The notes under the pieces are model-generated. The model was not told where the DNA came from. It saw only the letters and a list, made by a program, of their open reading frames with translations, and did no database searches. A stretch of 56,660 nucleotides of DNA, taken from Rubrivivax sp. (GTDB taxonomy: Bacteria > Pseudomonadota > Gammaproteobacteria > Burkholderiales > Burkholderiaceae_C). The translations under genes and the position numbers were made by a program. Positions 27,714 through 35,015 of the stretch are shown piece by piece; the stretch's first letter is position 1, and each line of letters starts with the position of its first letter. The DNA is taken from contig JAHECC010000003.1 of NCBI GenBank assembly GCA_024641965.1, positions 19,273 through 75,932 of the forward strand, written 5' to 3'.

Positions 27714-29327
27714 ATGCTGCTGGGCCGCACCGATCTGCACCCCTTCACCGGCATGGATGTGCCGTGGCTGCTCGCGCAGCAGGCGGCATTGCGCCGCGAC
27801 CATCCCTTCATCGCCTGGGTGCCTTTCGACGGCCCCGCGCAGAGCATCTGCTACGGCGAGTTCCAGCACCGCGTCGAGCGTATCGCCGGCGGCTTATGGC
27901 AGCGCGGCGTTCGACGCGGCGAAAGGGTGCTGATCCATCTGGACAACTGCCCCGAGGCGCTGCTCGCCTGGTACGCCTGCGCGCGACTCGGTGCTGTGGC
28001 GGTGACCACCAACGCGCGCGCTGCCGGCGACGAGCTGAGCTACTACGCCGAGCACAGCGAGGCCGTGGCCGGCATCACGCAGCCGAAGTTCGCCGATCTG
28101 CTGGCCGCGTCCTGCCCCGGCCTGCGCTGGCTGGTGGTCACCGCCACCGACAACGGCGAAGCGCCGACACACCCGCCCGAACGCCACGCGCACTTCGATG
28201 CGCTCGATGCCGAAGCGCCGCCACGTCACGCCCCCGATCCACTGGCGCCGTGCAGTGTGCAGTACACCTCGGGCACCACCTCGCGGCCCAAGGCCGTGCT
28301 GTGGACGCATGCCAACGCGCTGTGGGGCGCGCGCACCAACGCACTGCACGAGGACCTGCGCGCCGAGGACGTGCACCTGGTGCACCTGCCGCTTTTCCAT
28401 ACCAACGCGCAGGCTTACTCGGTGCTGGCCTGCCTGTGGGTGGGCGCCACCGCGGTGGTGATGCCGCGCTTTTCGGCGCGCCGCTTCTGGCCGGTGTCGC
28501 TGGCGCATCGCTGCACCTGGACCTCGCTCGTGCCCTTCTGCGTGAAGGCGTTGATGGAGCAAGAGGTGCCAACCCTGCACCACTACCGGCTATGGGGCAG
28601 CGCGGTGAACGAGCCGCCGACGGATGCGCACTTTCGCGTCAAGACCATCGGCTGGTGGGGTATGACCGAGACCATCACGCACGGCATCGTCGGCAGCCCG
28701 CACTTGCCGAACCGCAGCTTGAGCATCGGCCGGCCGGCGCCCGAGTACGGCATCGCCATCGTCGAGGACGATGCCGTGCCGGTGCGCGAGGCGCGCCATG
28801 TCGAACCCGGCGGCAGCGGCCAGTTGCTGATCCGCGGCGTGCGCGGGCTGTCGATGTTCCACGAGTACCTCGGCAATCCGCGCGCCACCGCCGACAGCTT
28901 CGACCCCGACGGCTGGTTCCGCACCGGCGACCGCGTCGACATCCTCGACGACGGCAGCCTGCAGTTCGGCGACCGCAGCAAGGACATGCTGAAGGTCGGT
29001 GGCGAGAACGTCGCCGCCAGCGAGATCGAGCGTGTCGTGCTGCAGGTGGCCGGGGTGCACGAATGCGCGGTGGTGGCCCGGAAGCACGCGATGCTCGATG
29101 AGGTGCCGGTGCTGTTCGTGCTGCCCGCCGCGCACGCCGACATCGACCTGCTCGAACGCATCGGCGCGGCCTGCGCCGCACAGCTGGCCAGCTTCAAGCA
29201 ACCGCATCAGATGCGCATCGTCAAGGACTTCCCGCGCTCGACGCTGGAGAAGATCGCCAAGGCCGAGCTTCGGCGCATGCTCGAGGCCGAGGCGAACGAA
29301 ACCGTCGCCGCGCCACCCGGTGCCTGA
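27714..29327 (+). CDS. ATP-dependent acyl-CoA ligase (CaiC-like)
   Basis: A 537-residue AMP-forming ligase. The P-loop reads YTSGTTSRPKAVLWTHAN (TSGTTSRPK at 185-193). The TTSRPK variant is also found in carnitine/crotonobetaine-CoA ligases, which is why the CaiC comparison is made. Further motifs are WGMTETITHG, GWFRTGDRVDILDDGSLQF, DRSKDMLKVGGENVAASEIE and the C-terminal catalytic Lys region PRSTLEKIAKAEL. AAGGA precedes the ATG at 27714. The stop is overlapped by the GTG start of the MFS gene, so these two are coupled. Substrate unknown; a carboxylic acid imported by the MFS protein is plausible. Confidence 0.85.
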   Translation: MLLGRTDLHPFTGMDVPWLLAQQAALRRDHPFIAWVPFDGPAQSICYGEFQHRVERIAGGLWQRGVRRGERVLIHLDNCPEALLAWYACARLGAVAVTTNARAAGDELSYYAEHSEAVAGITQPKFADLLAASCPGLRWLVVTATDNGEAPTHPPERHAHFDALDAEAPPRHAPDPLAPCSVQYTSGTTSRPKAVLWTHANALWGARTNALHEDLRAEDVHLVHLPLFHTNAQAYSVLACLWVGATAVVMPRFSARRFWPVSLAHRCTWTSLVPFCVKALMEQEVPTLHHYRLWGSAVNEPPTDAHFRVKTIGWWGMTETITHGIVGSPHLPNRSLSIGRPAPEYGIAIVEDDAVPVREARHVEPGGSGQLLIRGVRGLSMFHEYLGNPRATADSFDPDGWFRTGDRVDILDDGSLQFGDRSKDMLKVGGENVAASEIERVVLQVAGVHECAVVARKHAMLDEVPVLFVLPAAHADIDLLERIGAACAAQLASFKQPHQMRIVKDFPRSTLEKIAKAELRRMLEAEANETVAAPPGA

Positions 29328-30546
29328 ACACGCCGCACCGCGCGGCGCCCTGCCCTGGGCGATGCTGTTCGCGTTGACCGCGGCGTTCACGATGAGCCAG
29401 GCCTTCCGTACCGTCGGCGCAATCCTCGCCGCGCCCTTGCAGGCCGAATTCGGTCTGTCGCCGCAACAGCTCGGCACCTTCGCCGGTGCCTTCCACTTCG
29501 CCTTCGGCGCGTTGCAGTTGTTCATGGGCGTGGGCATCGACCTGCACGGCGTGCGCCGCACGGTGCTGACGGCCTTTCCGCTGGCGATCGCAGGCTCCGT
29601 GCTGTCGGCGCTGGCGCCGGGTTATGGGACGCTGGTGCTGGGCCAGGTGCTGATCGGCATCGGCTGCGCGCCGGCCTTCCTGGTGTGCACGGTGTTCGTC
29701 GCACGCCACTTCCCGCCGCGGCGCTTTGCCGCGATCTCCGGTGCGGTGATGAGCATCGGCGGCATCGGGCTGCTGGCCACCGGCACACCGCTGGCCTGGC
29801 TGGTCGAGGCGACGTCGTGGCGCATGGGCTACTGGGTGCTGGCCGGTTGTTCGGTCGCGGCCTGGGCGCTGATCGCATGGCAGGTGCATGAGCCGCCAGC
29901 GTCGGGCGACGCGCCGCGCGAATCTCTGGGCCGTGCGCTGCTGGCCTTCGGCGCGCTGCTGCGACTGCCGTGGACCTGGGGCATCGTCACGCTGTCCTTC
30001 GTCTGCTATGCGTCGTTCATCTCGCTGCGCGGTCTGTGGCTGGGGCCGCTGCTGATCGAGCGCCACGGTTTCTCGCTGGTGGCCACCGGCCATGTCGTGC
30101 TGGCGGTTTCGGCGATCTCGCTGGCAGGTCCGGCGCTGTTCGGCCGCTTCGACCCCGGCGGTGCGGCGCGCCGACGCATGCTGGTCGGCTATTCGCTGGC
30201 GCTGACGGCGATGTTCGCCTTGCTGGCATGGGCGCCATCCGCGGCTTTCGACGTCGTGATGTCGCTGCTCATCGGCCTGATGTCGGGCTACATGATCCTG
30301 CAGTACGGCGAGGTGCGCAGCGCCTATCCGCCGGCCATCGTTGGCCGCGCGATGGCGCTGTTCACGATGGCGATGTTCATGGGCGTGGCGCTGATGCAGT
30401 GGTTCACGGGTTTCGTCGCATCGCAGGCTGCAGCGAGCGGCGGCGACGTCTACGCTGTGGTGCTGCTGACGATCGCCGTGCTGCTCGGCGCCGGCGCGCT
30501 GGCCTTCGCGCTGCTGCCCAAGGCGCCGGCGCCGACGTCGCCTTGA
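29320..30546 (+). CDS. Major facilitator superfamily transporter
   Basis: A 408-residue membrane protein with twelve hydrophobic segments. The first is AMLFALTAAFTMSQAFRTVG, followed by a loop motif GVGIDLHGVRR, equivalent to the MFS motif A region (GxxxDxxGRR). A GTG at 29320, overlapping the ligase stop by eight bases, gives the best N-terminus; an internal ATG at 29362 is an alternative. No clear ribosome binding site is present, in keeping with translational coupling. It probably imports or exports the acid acted on by the neighbouring ligase, which is inference from operon position. Confidence 0.85.
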   Translation: MPEHAAPRGALPWAMLFALTAAFTMSQAFRTVGAILAAPLQAEFGLSPQQLGTFAGAFHFAFGALQLFMGVGIDLHGVRRTVLTAFPLAIAGSVLSALAPGYGTLVLGQVLIGIGCAPAFLVCTVFVARHFPPRRFAAISGAVMSIGGIGLLATGTPLAWLVEATSWRMGYWVLAGCSVAAWALIAWQVHEPPASGDAPRESLGRALLAFGALLRLPWTWGIVTLSFVCYASFISLRGLWLGPLLIERHGFSLVATGHVVLAVSAISLAGPALFGRFDPGGAARRRMLVGYSLALTAMFALLAWAPSAAFDVVMSLLIGLMSGYMILQYGEVRSAYPPAIVGRAMALFTMAMFMGVALMQWFTGFVASQAAASGGDVYAVVLLTIAVLLGAGALAFALLPKAPAPTSP

Positions 30547-30658
30547 AACACAGCGCTCGACGCCAGGCGCCGCCGGCTCGATGATGGCGGCCAAGGTGCC
30601 AGAATCCCCGTTCACACATGGCGATGGCCACATACTGAAGCATGGAGCGAGCCCGCGG

Positions 30659-31339
30659 ATGAACCCGTCAGAACACGGCGCGGCACTGGCCGCCGCCCCG
30701 CTGATCGACAGCGACCACCCCGCCGTCGTCGCCTTCGCGACGGCCCATGCCCAGGGTGAGGACGACAGCGCACGCGCGGTGGCCCTGTTCAGCGCCGTGC
30801 GCGATGGCTTTCGCTACGACCCGTATCGCATCGATCTGTCGCCGCACGGAATGAAGGCCAGCACCGTGCTGGCCAACGGTTACGGCTGGTGCGTGCCGAA
30901 GGCGGCACTGCTGGCGGCGGCTTGCCGCGCCGCCGGCATTCCGGCGCGCGTGGGTTATGCCGACGTGCGCAACCACCTGTCCACCGAGCGCATGCGCCAG
31001 AGCATGGGCAGCGACCTGTTCGTCTGGCATGGCTACGCCGACATCTGGCTCGACGGCGCCTGGCGCAAGGCCACACCGGCGTTCAACATCGAACTGTGCG
31101 AGCGCTTCGGCCTGCTGCCGCTGGAGTTCAACGGGCGCGACGATTCGCTCTACCACCGCTTCGACCGCGCCGGCCACCGCCATATGGAGTACGTGGCGCA
31201 GCACGGTGCCTTCGACGAGGTACCGCTGGCGCGCATCGTCGCCGCCTTCGAGCTGCATTACCCTGGCATGCAGGCCCGGCTGCAAGCCAACTCGGGCGGC
31301 GACTTCATGGCCGACGCCTCGCGCGAAATTTCTCGCTGA
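30659..31339 (+). CDS. Transglutaminase-like (papain-fold) protein
   Basis: A 226-residue cytoplasmic protein without signal peptide. The transglutaminase-like core has the nucleophile Cys78 in YGWCVPKAALLAAACRAAGI, followed by PARVGYADVRNH, His124 in VWHGYADIWLDG and Asp132, giving a complete Cys-His-Asp triad. Bacterial members act as proteases, amidases or peptide-bond-forming enzymes; the substrate is unknown. The start at 30659 is chosen to give the conserved N-terminus; the frame is open to 30581. The 112-base gap to the MFS gene suggests its own promoter. Its last 82 bases overlap the convergent lipoprotein gene on the other strand. Confidence 0.82.
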   Translation: MNPSEHGAALAAAPLIDSDHPAVVAFATAHAQGEDDSARAVALFSAVRDGFRYDPYRIDLSPHGMKASTVLANGYGWCVPKAALLAAACRAAGIPARVGYADVRNHLSTERMRQSMGSDLFVWHGYADIWLDGAWRKATPAFNIELCERFGLLPLEFNGRDDSLYHRFDRAGHRHMEYVAQHGAFDEVPLARIVAAFELHYPGMQARLQANSGGDFMADASREISR

Positions 31340-31860
31340 AGGCGAGTGGCCGCGGCCTCACTCTCGGCGCGCGCCTTCAGCGCGCGGTTCATCCGCTCGC
31401 AGCCTTCGGTCAGCGTCGCTGGCGGCAGGTCCGCGAAGCCCACTGCGAAGTCGCTGAAGTCCTCATCGTGTATCCGTCGCACCTGCTGCGGGCCAAGCGG
31501 CTCGATGCGCAGCACATGCTCGCCGTAGAACACGCCGGGCACGCCGCCACCCCAGGTCAGTTCGCGCAGAGGCTCCAGCCGCAGGATGTGCGGCTCGATG
31601 TGCAGCTGCTTGCCGTCGGGGCGCCGCAGGTGAAGGTCGAGCGTGGCGCCGAGCACCGGCTCGCCGACCATCGACACGGGGTATGGATTCCGTTCGGGAT
31701 AGCGCTCGAAGTCGGTGAGGATGGCCCACACCGTCGCGGCCGGCGCGGCGATCTCGATCTGTGTGCGCACCTGCACCTCGGCGCAGCCGCCGAGCAGCGG
31801 AGCCAGTGCCACAGCGGCCAGGCTCAACAGTCGTTTGGGGGTCTTCAGGCTCAAGTGCAT
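31258..31860 (-). CDS. SRPBCC-domain lipoprotein
   Basis: A 200-residue protein starting at ATG 31860 with GGAGAA 5 bases upstream. The signal peptide ends in a lipobox, LAPLLGGCAEV, so Cys is probably lipidated at about residue 26. The following 130 residues have the START/SRPBCC pattern (TQIEIAAPAATVWAILTDFERYPERNPY, then VPGVFYGEHVLRIEPL), a fold that binds hydrophobic ligands in a deep cavity. The C-terminal 40 residues are Arg/Ala/Glu-rich and are encoded antisense to the end of the transglutaminase-like gene. It is the last gene downstream of an SDR and an AraC regulator on the same strand. Function is unknown; a role in binding a lipid-like molecule in the periplasm is inference. Confidence 0.8.
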   Translation of the reverse strand: MHLSLKTPKRLLSLAAVALAPLLGGCAEVQVRTQIEIAAPAATVWAILTDFERYPERNPYPVSMVGEPVLGATLDLHLRRPDGKQLHIEPHILRLEPLRELTWGGGVPGVFYGEHVLRIEPLGPQQVRRIHDEDFSDFAVGFADLPPATLTEGCERMNRALKARAESEAAATRLQREISREASAMKSPPELACSRACMPG

Positions 31861-31911
31861 CGGGTTCTCCATTCCAGGGTCCGAAGGCGGTTGTTCAGCG
31901 CCCGGACAGAT

Positions 31912-32862
31912 TCAGAGGCCGATGGCCGAGCGTCGGTAGGCTTTCGGGGTCATGTTCACGGCGCGGCGGAAATCGCGCTGGAAATGCGCCTGGTCGGCAT
32001 AACCGCAGCAGTAGCCGATGTCGGCCAGTGCCGTCTCGCCTTGCGCCAGCAGGCGCGCGGCTTCGCGCGTGCGCGCCGCACGCACCACGCTCGAGAAAGT
32101 ATGTCCACAGCGCTGCAGTTCGCGCTGCAATGTGCGCGACGAACGTTGCAGCGCCTGACCGGCCTGCGCCAGCGTCCACACACGCGCCGGATCGTCGCCC
32201 AGCAATTGCATCAGCCGCTCGACCCACGGCGCATCGGCCGACAGCGGCGCCGGGCCATGGCCGCCGGCATGCGGCTGCACAGTCGCCCAACGCAATTCCC
32301 ACGACAAGGTCGGCTGCGACGCGAACACCTGTGCAGTACCGCTGCGCGGCCGGCTCGTCTCGATGTCGGCCACACGCAGCGTCACGCCGCTGCAGCCAAA
32401 GTGCAGCAGCAGCCCGCGCATCAGGCCGGCGATAAAGATGTTCTCGGCATCGCTGGGCGGCACGATCGAGCTCCAGCGCCTTGTGCACAGCCACAGCCCG
32501 GCCTTGCTGTAGTCGATGTGTACGCGATGCTGCGCATGGTGATACTGCTCCAGCCGCGTCCACTGCGTCGCCAGCGCGTCGGTGTCGCGCGCGCGCAGCA
32601 GCGCCTGCGCAAGCGGCTGGGTGCGCATCTCGCCGATCGATTCGCCCACCTGCAGCAGCGGCATCGCCCCACCCCGACCATAGGCATGCTGCAACAGCGC
32701 GCGCTTTTCGATCGATGGCAGGGTGGCCGCGGCCAGCTCGTCGGGCGGCGTCACACCTGCGGGCAGCAGCGACGCATCGATGCGGTGCAGCGTGCGCACC
32801 AGCAGTGCCACCAGAGCCGTGCTGGCAAAGGGCTCACTGTTCGCCTTGCGTCGCGCGGCCAT
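31912..32862 (-). CDS. AraC-family transcriptional regulator
   Basis: A 316-residue regulator. The C-terminal 100 residues form the paired AraC HTH domain: WTLAQAGQALQRSSRTLQRE for the first helix-turn-helix, and the second with GETALADIGYCCGYADQAHF, then QRDFRRAVNMTPKAYRR. The N-terminal part (about residues 20-200) is of the AraC-binding type found in OruR/VirS/OxyR-adjacent regulators (arabinose-binding-like domain 2). It sits four bases downstream of the SDR gene and 51 bases upstream of the lipoprotein gene, all on the minus strand, and likely regulates this small operon. The inducer is unknown. Confidence 0.87.
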   Translation of the reverse strand: MAARRKANSEPFASTALVALLVRTLHRIDASLLPAGVTPPDELAAATLPSIEKRALLQHAYGRGGAMPLLQVGESIGEMRTQPLAQALLRARDTDALATQWTRLEQYHHAQHRVHIDYSKAGLWLCTRRWSSIVPPSDAENIFIAGLMRGLLLHFGCSGVTLRVADIETSRPRSGTAQVFASQPTLSWELRWATVQPHAGGHGPAPLSADAPWVERLMQLLGDDPARVWTLAQAGQALQRSSRTLQRELQRCGHTFSSVVRAARTREAARLLAQGETALADIGYCCGYADQAHFQRDFRRAVNMTPKAYRRSAIGL

Positions 32863-32866
32863 GGTC

Positions 32867-33649
32867 TCAGCCTCCGATGAGCAGCCGCGCTGCGAGCGAC
32901 GGCGCCATGCGATGCAGCACGAACATCGCTCGCGCCTTTCCGATGCGGATCTCGCTGCGCCGGCGCGCGAGGCCCTGCATCAGCTCGCGCGCGGCCTGCT
33001 CGGTCGAGATCTTGCCGCGGCCGCGTCCGACGGTCATCGCCGTGTCGACCAGTGGCGGCACGGCCTCGATCACAGAGATGCCCTCGGGCGCCAGCTGATG
33101 CCGCAGCGCTCGCGTGAAGCTGCGCAGGCCGGCCTTGCTCGCGCCGTACACCGGCGCCGAGGCCTTGGGGTGCAGCGCCAGCAGCGAGGTCATGTTCAGC
33201 ACCACCCCGCCAGGGTGCCGCAGCAGCGGCAGCAGTGCGGCGGTGAGCTGGATCGGCGCGACCAGGTTGACGCCCAGCTCCGCGTCGATGCGTGCCGCCG
33301 CGTCCGCGCCCGACGCGTCGCGCGGCAGATCCCACGCGTGCTGCACGGCGGCGTTGTTGACCAGCAGGTCGAGCGCCCGCCCCGTGTCGCGCACCGCAGC
33401 CACCAGCTTGGCTCGGCCGGCCAGCGTGGCAAGGTCGCAGGCAACGATGTGAATGCCGGCGCCGCTGCTGCGTGCCGTCTCTTCCAGTGACGCGTGCCGG
33501 CGGCCGCAGATGATGACGCGGTATCCGCTGGCGGCAAGCTCGATGGCCAATGCACGGCCGATGCCACTGCCGCCGCCGGTGACGAGGGCCAGACGCCGCT
33601 CTGCGCCGCCGCGTCGGTCTGCCGGGATGTGTGATGTTCGGTCTTGCAT
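32867..33649 (-). CDS. Short-chain dehydrogenase/reductase
   Basis: A 260-residue classical SDR. TGGGSGIG is at residues 24-31, NNAA at 98-101, the catalytic Ser in LNMTSLLALHP and the Tyr/Lys pair in PVYGASKAG. All catalytic residues are present. It is the first gene of the minus-strand trio with the AraC regulator and SRPBCC lipoprotein. The C-terminal part (RIGKARAMFVLHRMAPSLAA) is like SDRs of the DltE/YoxD group that act on lipid-like or unknown alcohols; substrate unknown. The ATG at 33649 is 154 bases from the divergent gerW-like gene, with a shared control region. Confidence 0.85.
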   Translation of the reverse strand: MQDRTSHIPADRRGGAERRLALVTGGGSGIGRALAIELAASGYRVIICGRRHASLEETARSSGAGIHIVACDLATLAGRAKLVAAVRDTGRALDLLVNNAAVQHAWDLPRDASGADAAARIDAELGVNLVAPIQLTAALLPLLRHPGGVVLNMTSLLALHPKASAPVYGASKAGLRSFTRALRHQLAPEGISVIEAVPPLVDTAMTVGRGRGKISTEQAARELMQGLARRRSEIRIGKARAMFVLHRMAPSLAARLLIGG

Positions 33650-33732
33650 GATTCACACTTTGCCAGTCGGCTGCGGCGCTGTATTGAACGATCCCGACAG
33701 CCGTGGACAGATGCATGGCGCCATGCCAGGCA

Positions 33733-33771
33733 TTGCCTCGACAGCCGAAGCCACGTACGCTGTAAGCGTAC
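33733..33771 (+). promoter_or_regulatory. Candidate promoter and overlapping dyad of the gerW-like operon
   Basis: TTGCCT (33733-33738) and TACGCT (33756-33761) are separated by 17 bases, a possible sigma-70 promoter. The dyad GTACGCT-GTA-AGCGTAC (33755-33771) covers the -10 element exactly. A repressor bound there would block transcription. It lies in the divergent gap between the SDR and the gerW-like gene, 33 bases before the ATG at 33804. Confidence 0.45.
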
Positions 33772-33803
33772 TCATCTTCACCCACGATCAAGAGGAGGCG
33801 ATC

Positions 33804-34154
33804 ATGAATGACATCAATGGTTTGTTCGACAAGGCCATCGGCGAGATCGAACGCATGCTCAATACAAAGACCGTGGTCGGCGAGCCGATCACGGTCGAAG
33901 GCCACACGCTGATCCCACTGGTCAGCGTCGGCTTCGGTTTCGGTGTCGGTGCCGGCGAAGGCAGCGACCCGAAGAAGGGCCCCAACAGCGGCGGCGGCAC
34001 CGGCGCCGGCGGCGGCGTCAAGCCGGTGGCACTGGTCATCGTCAACAAGGACGGCGTGCGCGTCGAAACGGTCAAGGGCCCTGCCGCGTCACTGCTCGAC
34101 AAGGTGGCCGACGTCGCCGGCAAGATCGTCAGCAAGAAGGCCGAGGGCGGTTAG
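33804..34154 (+). CDS. GerW/YtfJ-family protein
   Basis: A 116-residue soluble protein of the GerW (YtfJ) family. The family core is intact: GLFDKAIGEIERMLNTKTVV, GEPITVEGHTLIPLVSVGFG, a Gly-rich loop with GSDPKKGPNSGGGTGAGGGV and KPVALVIVNKDGVRV. A strong ribosome binding site (GAGGAGG) lies 5 bases before the ATG at 33804. In Bacillus, GerW is a spore-germination factor needed for the lytic enzyme SleB, but the family is widespread in non-spore-formers, where its job is unknown. It is followed after 13 bases by a DUF2953 gene, the same pair as Bacillus ytfJ-ytfI, so the two proteins probably act together. Confidence 0.9.
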   Translation: MNDINGLFDKAIGEIERMLNTKTVVGEPITVEGHTLIPLVSVGFGFGVGAGEGSDPKKGPNSGGGTGAGGGVKPVALVIVNKDGVRVETVKGPAASLLDKVADVAGKIVSKKAEGG

Positions 34155-34167
34155 CGCGGCAGCGGCA

Positions 34168-34743
34168 GTGACCGTCGTGCTGATCGCGCTGGCAATCCTG
34201 GCGGGCGTGCTGTTACTGCTCGCCGTGCCGATCGACCTGGCCTTTCGCTGCCGCGGCATCGACGCGCCAGACGCGCAGCTCCGGCTGCGCTGGCTGTTCG
34301 GGCTGCTGCGCATCGAGCGGCACTGGCCGCGGCCGGTCCGCGATGCGTCGGCACCGGCAGCGGCGAAAAAGCGGAAGAACCGCAGCAGGGGCCTGGCCTT
34401 GCTGCGCCAGGACGCGTTCAGGCAGCGCCTGTGGCGGCTGCTGAAGGACCTGCTGCGCGCGCTGCACATCCACGATCTGGCGCTGCAACTCAAGCTCGGC
34501 TTGGGCGACCCCGCCGACACCGGGCGCCTGTGGGCCGTCGTGGGTCCGCTCTCTGCGGTGCTGCAGGGGCGGCGCAACGTGCGCCTGGACTTGCAGCCGG
34601 AATTCGTCGACGCGGCGCTGGAGTTCGATGCCCAGGGCCGCCTGACACTGATCCCGCTGCAGTATCTGGCGCTGGCGCTGGTCTTCGCGCTGTCGCCACC
34701 ATCGATCCAGGCCTGGCGCTCGCTGCGCACCCATCATGGCTGA
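34168..34743 (+). CDS. DUF2953-family membrane-anchored protein (YtfI-like)
   Basis: A 191-residue protein starting with GTG at 34168. Residues 1-24 form a single N-terminal membrane helix (VVLIALAILAGVLLLLAVPI). A basic linker follows (AAKKRKNRSRG near residue 65), then the DUF2953 domain with LALQLKLGLGDPADTGRLWA and LDLQPEFVDAALEFDAQGRL and a C-terminal hydrophobic patch. Bacillus YtfI has the same architecture and is encoded beside YtfJ. The GTG start is chosen because the hydrophobic N-terminus fits the family and no ATG is near; upstream in-frame codons overlap the gerW-like gene. The third gene of the operon overlaps its end by eight bases. Confidence 0.8.
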   Translation: MTVVLIALAILAGVLLLLAVPIDLAFRCRGIDAPDAQLRLRWLFGLLRIERHWPRPVRDASAPAAAKKRKNRSRGLALLRQDAFRQRLWRLLKDLLRALHIHDLALQLKLGLGDPADTGRLWAVVGPLSAVLQGRRNVRLDLQPEFVDAALEFDAQGRLTLIPLQYLALALVFALSPPSIQAWRSLRTHHG

Positions 34744-35005
34744 GCGCCACGAGCGTCGCATGCACTGGCAGGCCGGCCCTGCGCTGGCCGTCGGCGGACT
34801 GACCCTGCTGCCCATCGAGCAGATCCTGTGGCACACCCATACCGGCCGCCATGGCGGCTGGGTCACGGTATCGAAGCAGCCGGTGGCGATCGTCGTGCGC
34901 GACCCGGTGCGCTGGCAGGCCATGAGCGCCGACGGCAGCGCGATGTCGATCGACGAGTTGCGCGAGCGCGTGCCCGATCTCGACGCCGCGCTTGCGGTGG
35001 CCTGA
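34736..35005 (+). CDS. Small protein resembling a reduced GerW domain
   Basis: An 89-residue protein whose ATG lies inside the end of the DUF2953 gene (8-base overlap). Its order of motifs copies the neighbouring GerW protein: GPALAVGGLTLLPI (compare GEPITVEGHTLIPL), a Gly-containing middle segment (HTHTGRHGGWVTVSK) and QPVAIVVRDPVRWQAMSADG (compare KPVALVIVNKDGVRVETVKG), then a short acidic helix ELRERVPDLDAAL. The Gly-rich loop of GerW is shorter. I infer a truncated paralogue that may pair with GerW or DUF2953. It ends ten bases from the convergent trkH stop. Confidence 0.7.
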   Translation: MAERHERRMHWQAGPALAVGGLTLLPIEQILWHTHTGRHGGWVTVSKQPVAIVVRDPVRWQAMSADGSAMSIDELRERVPDLDAALAVA

Positions 35006-35015
35006 GCGCGCGGGT

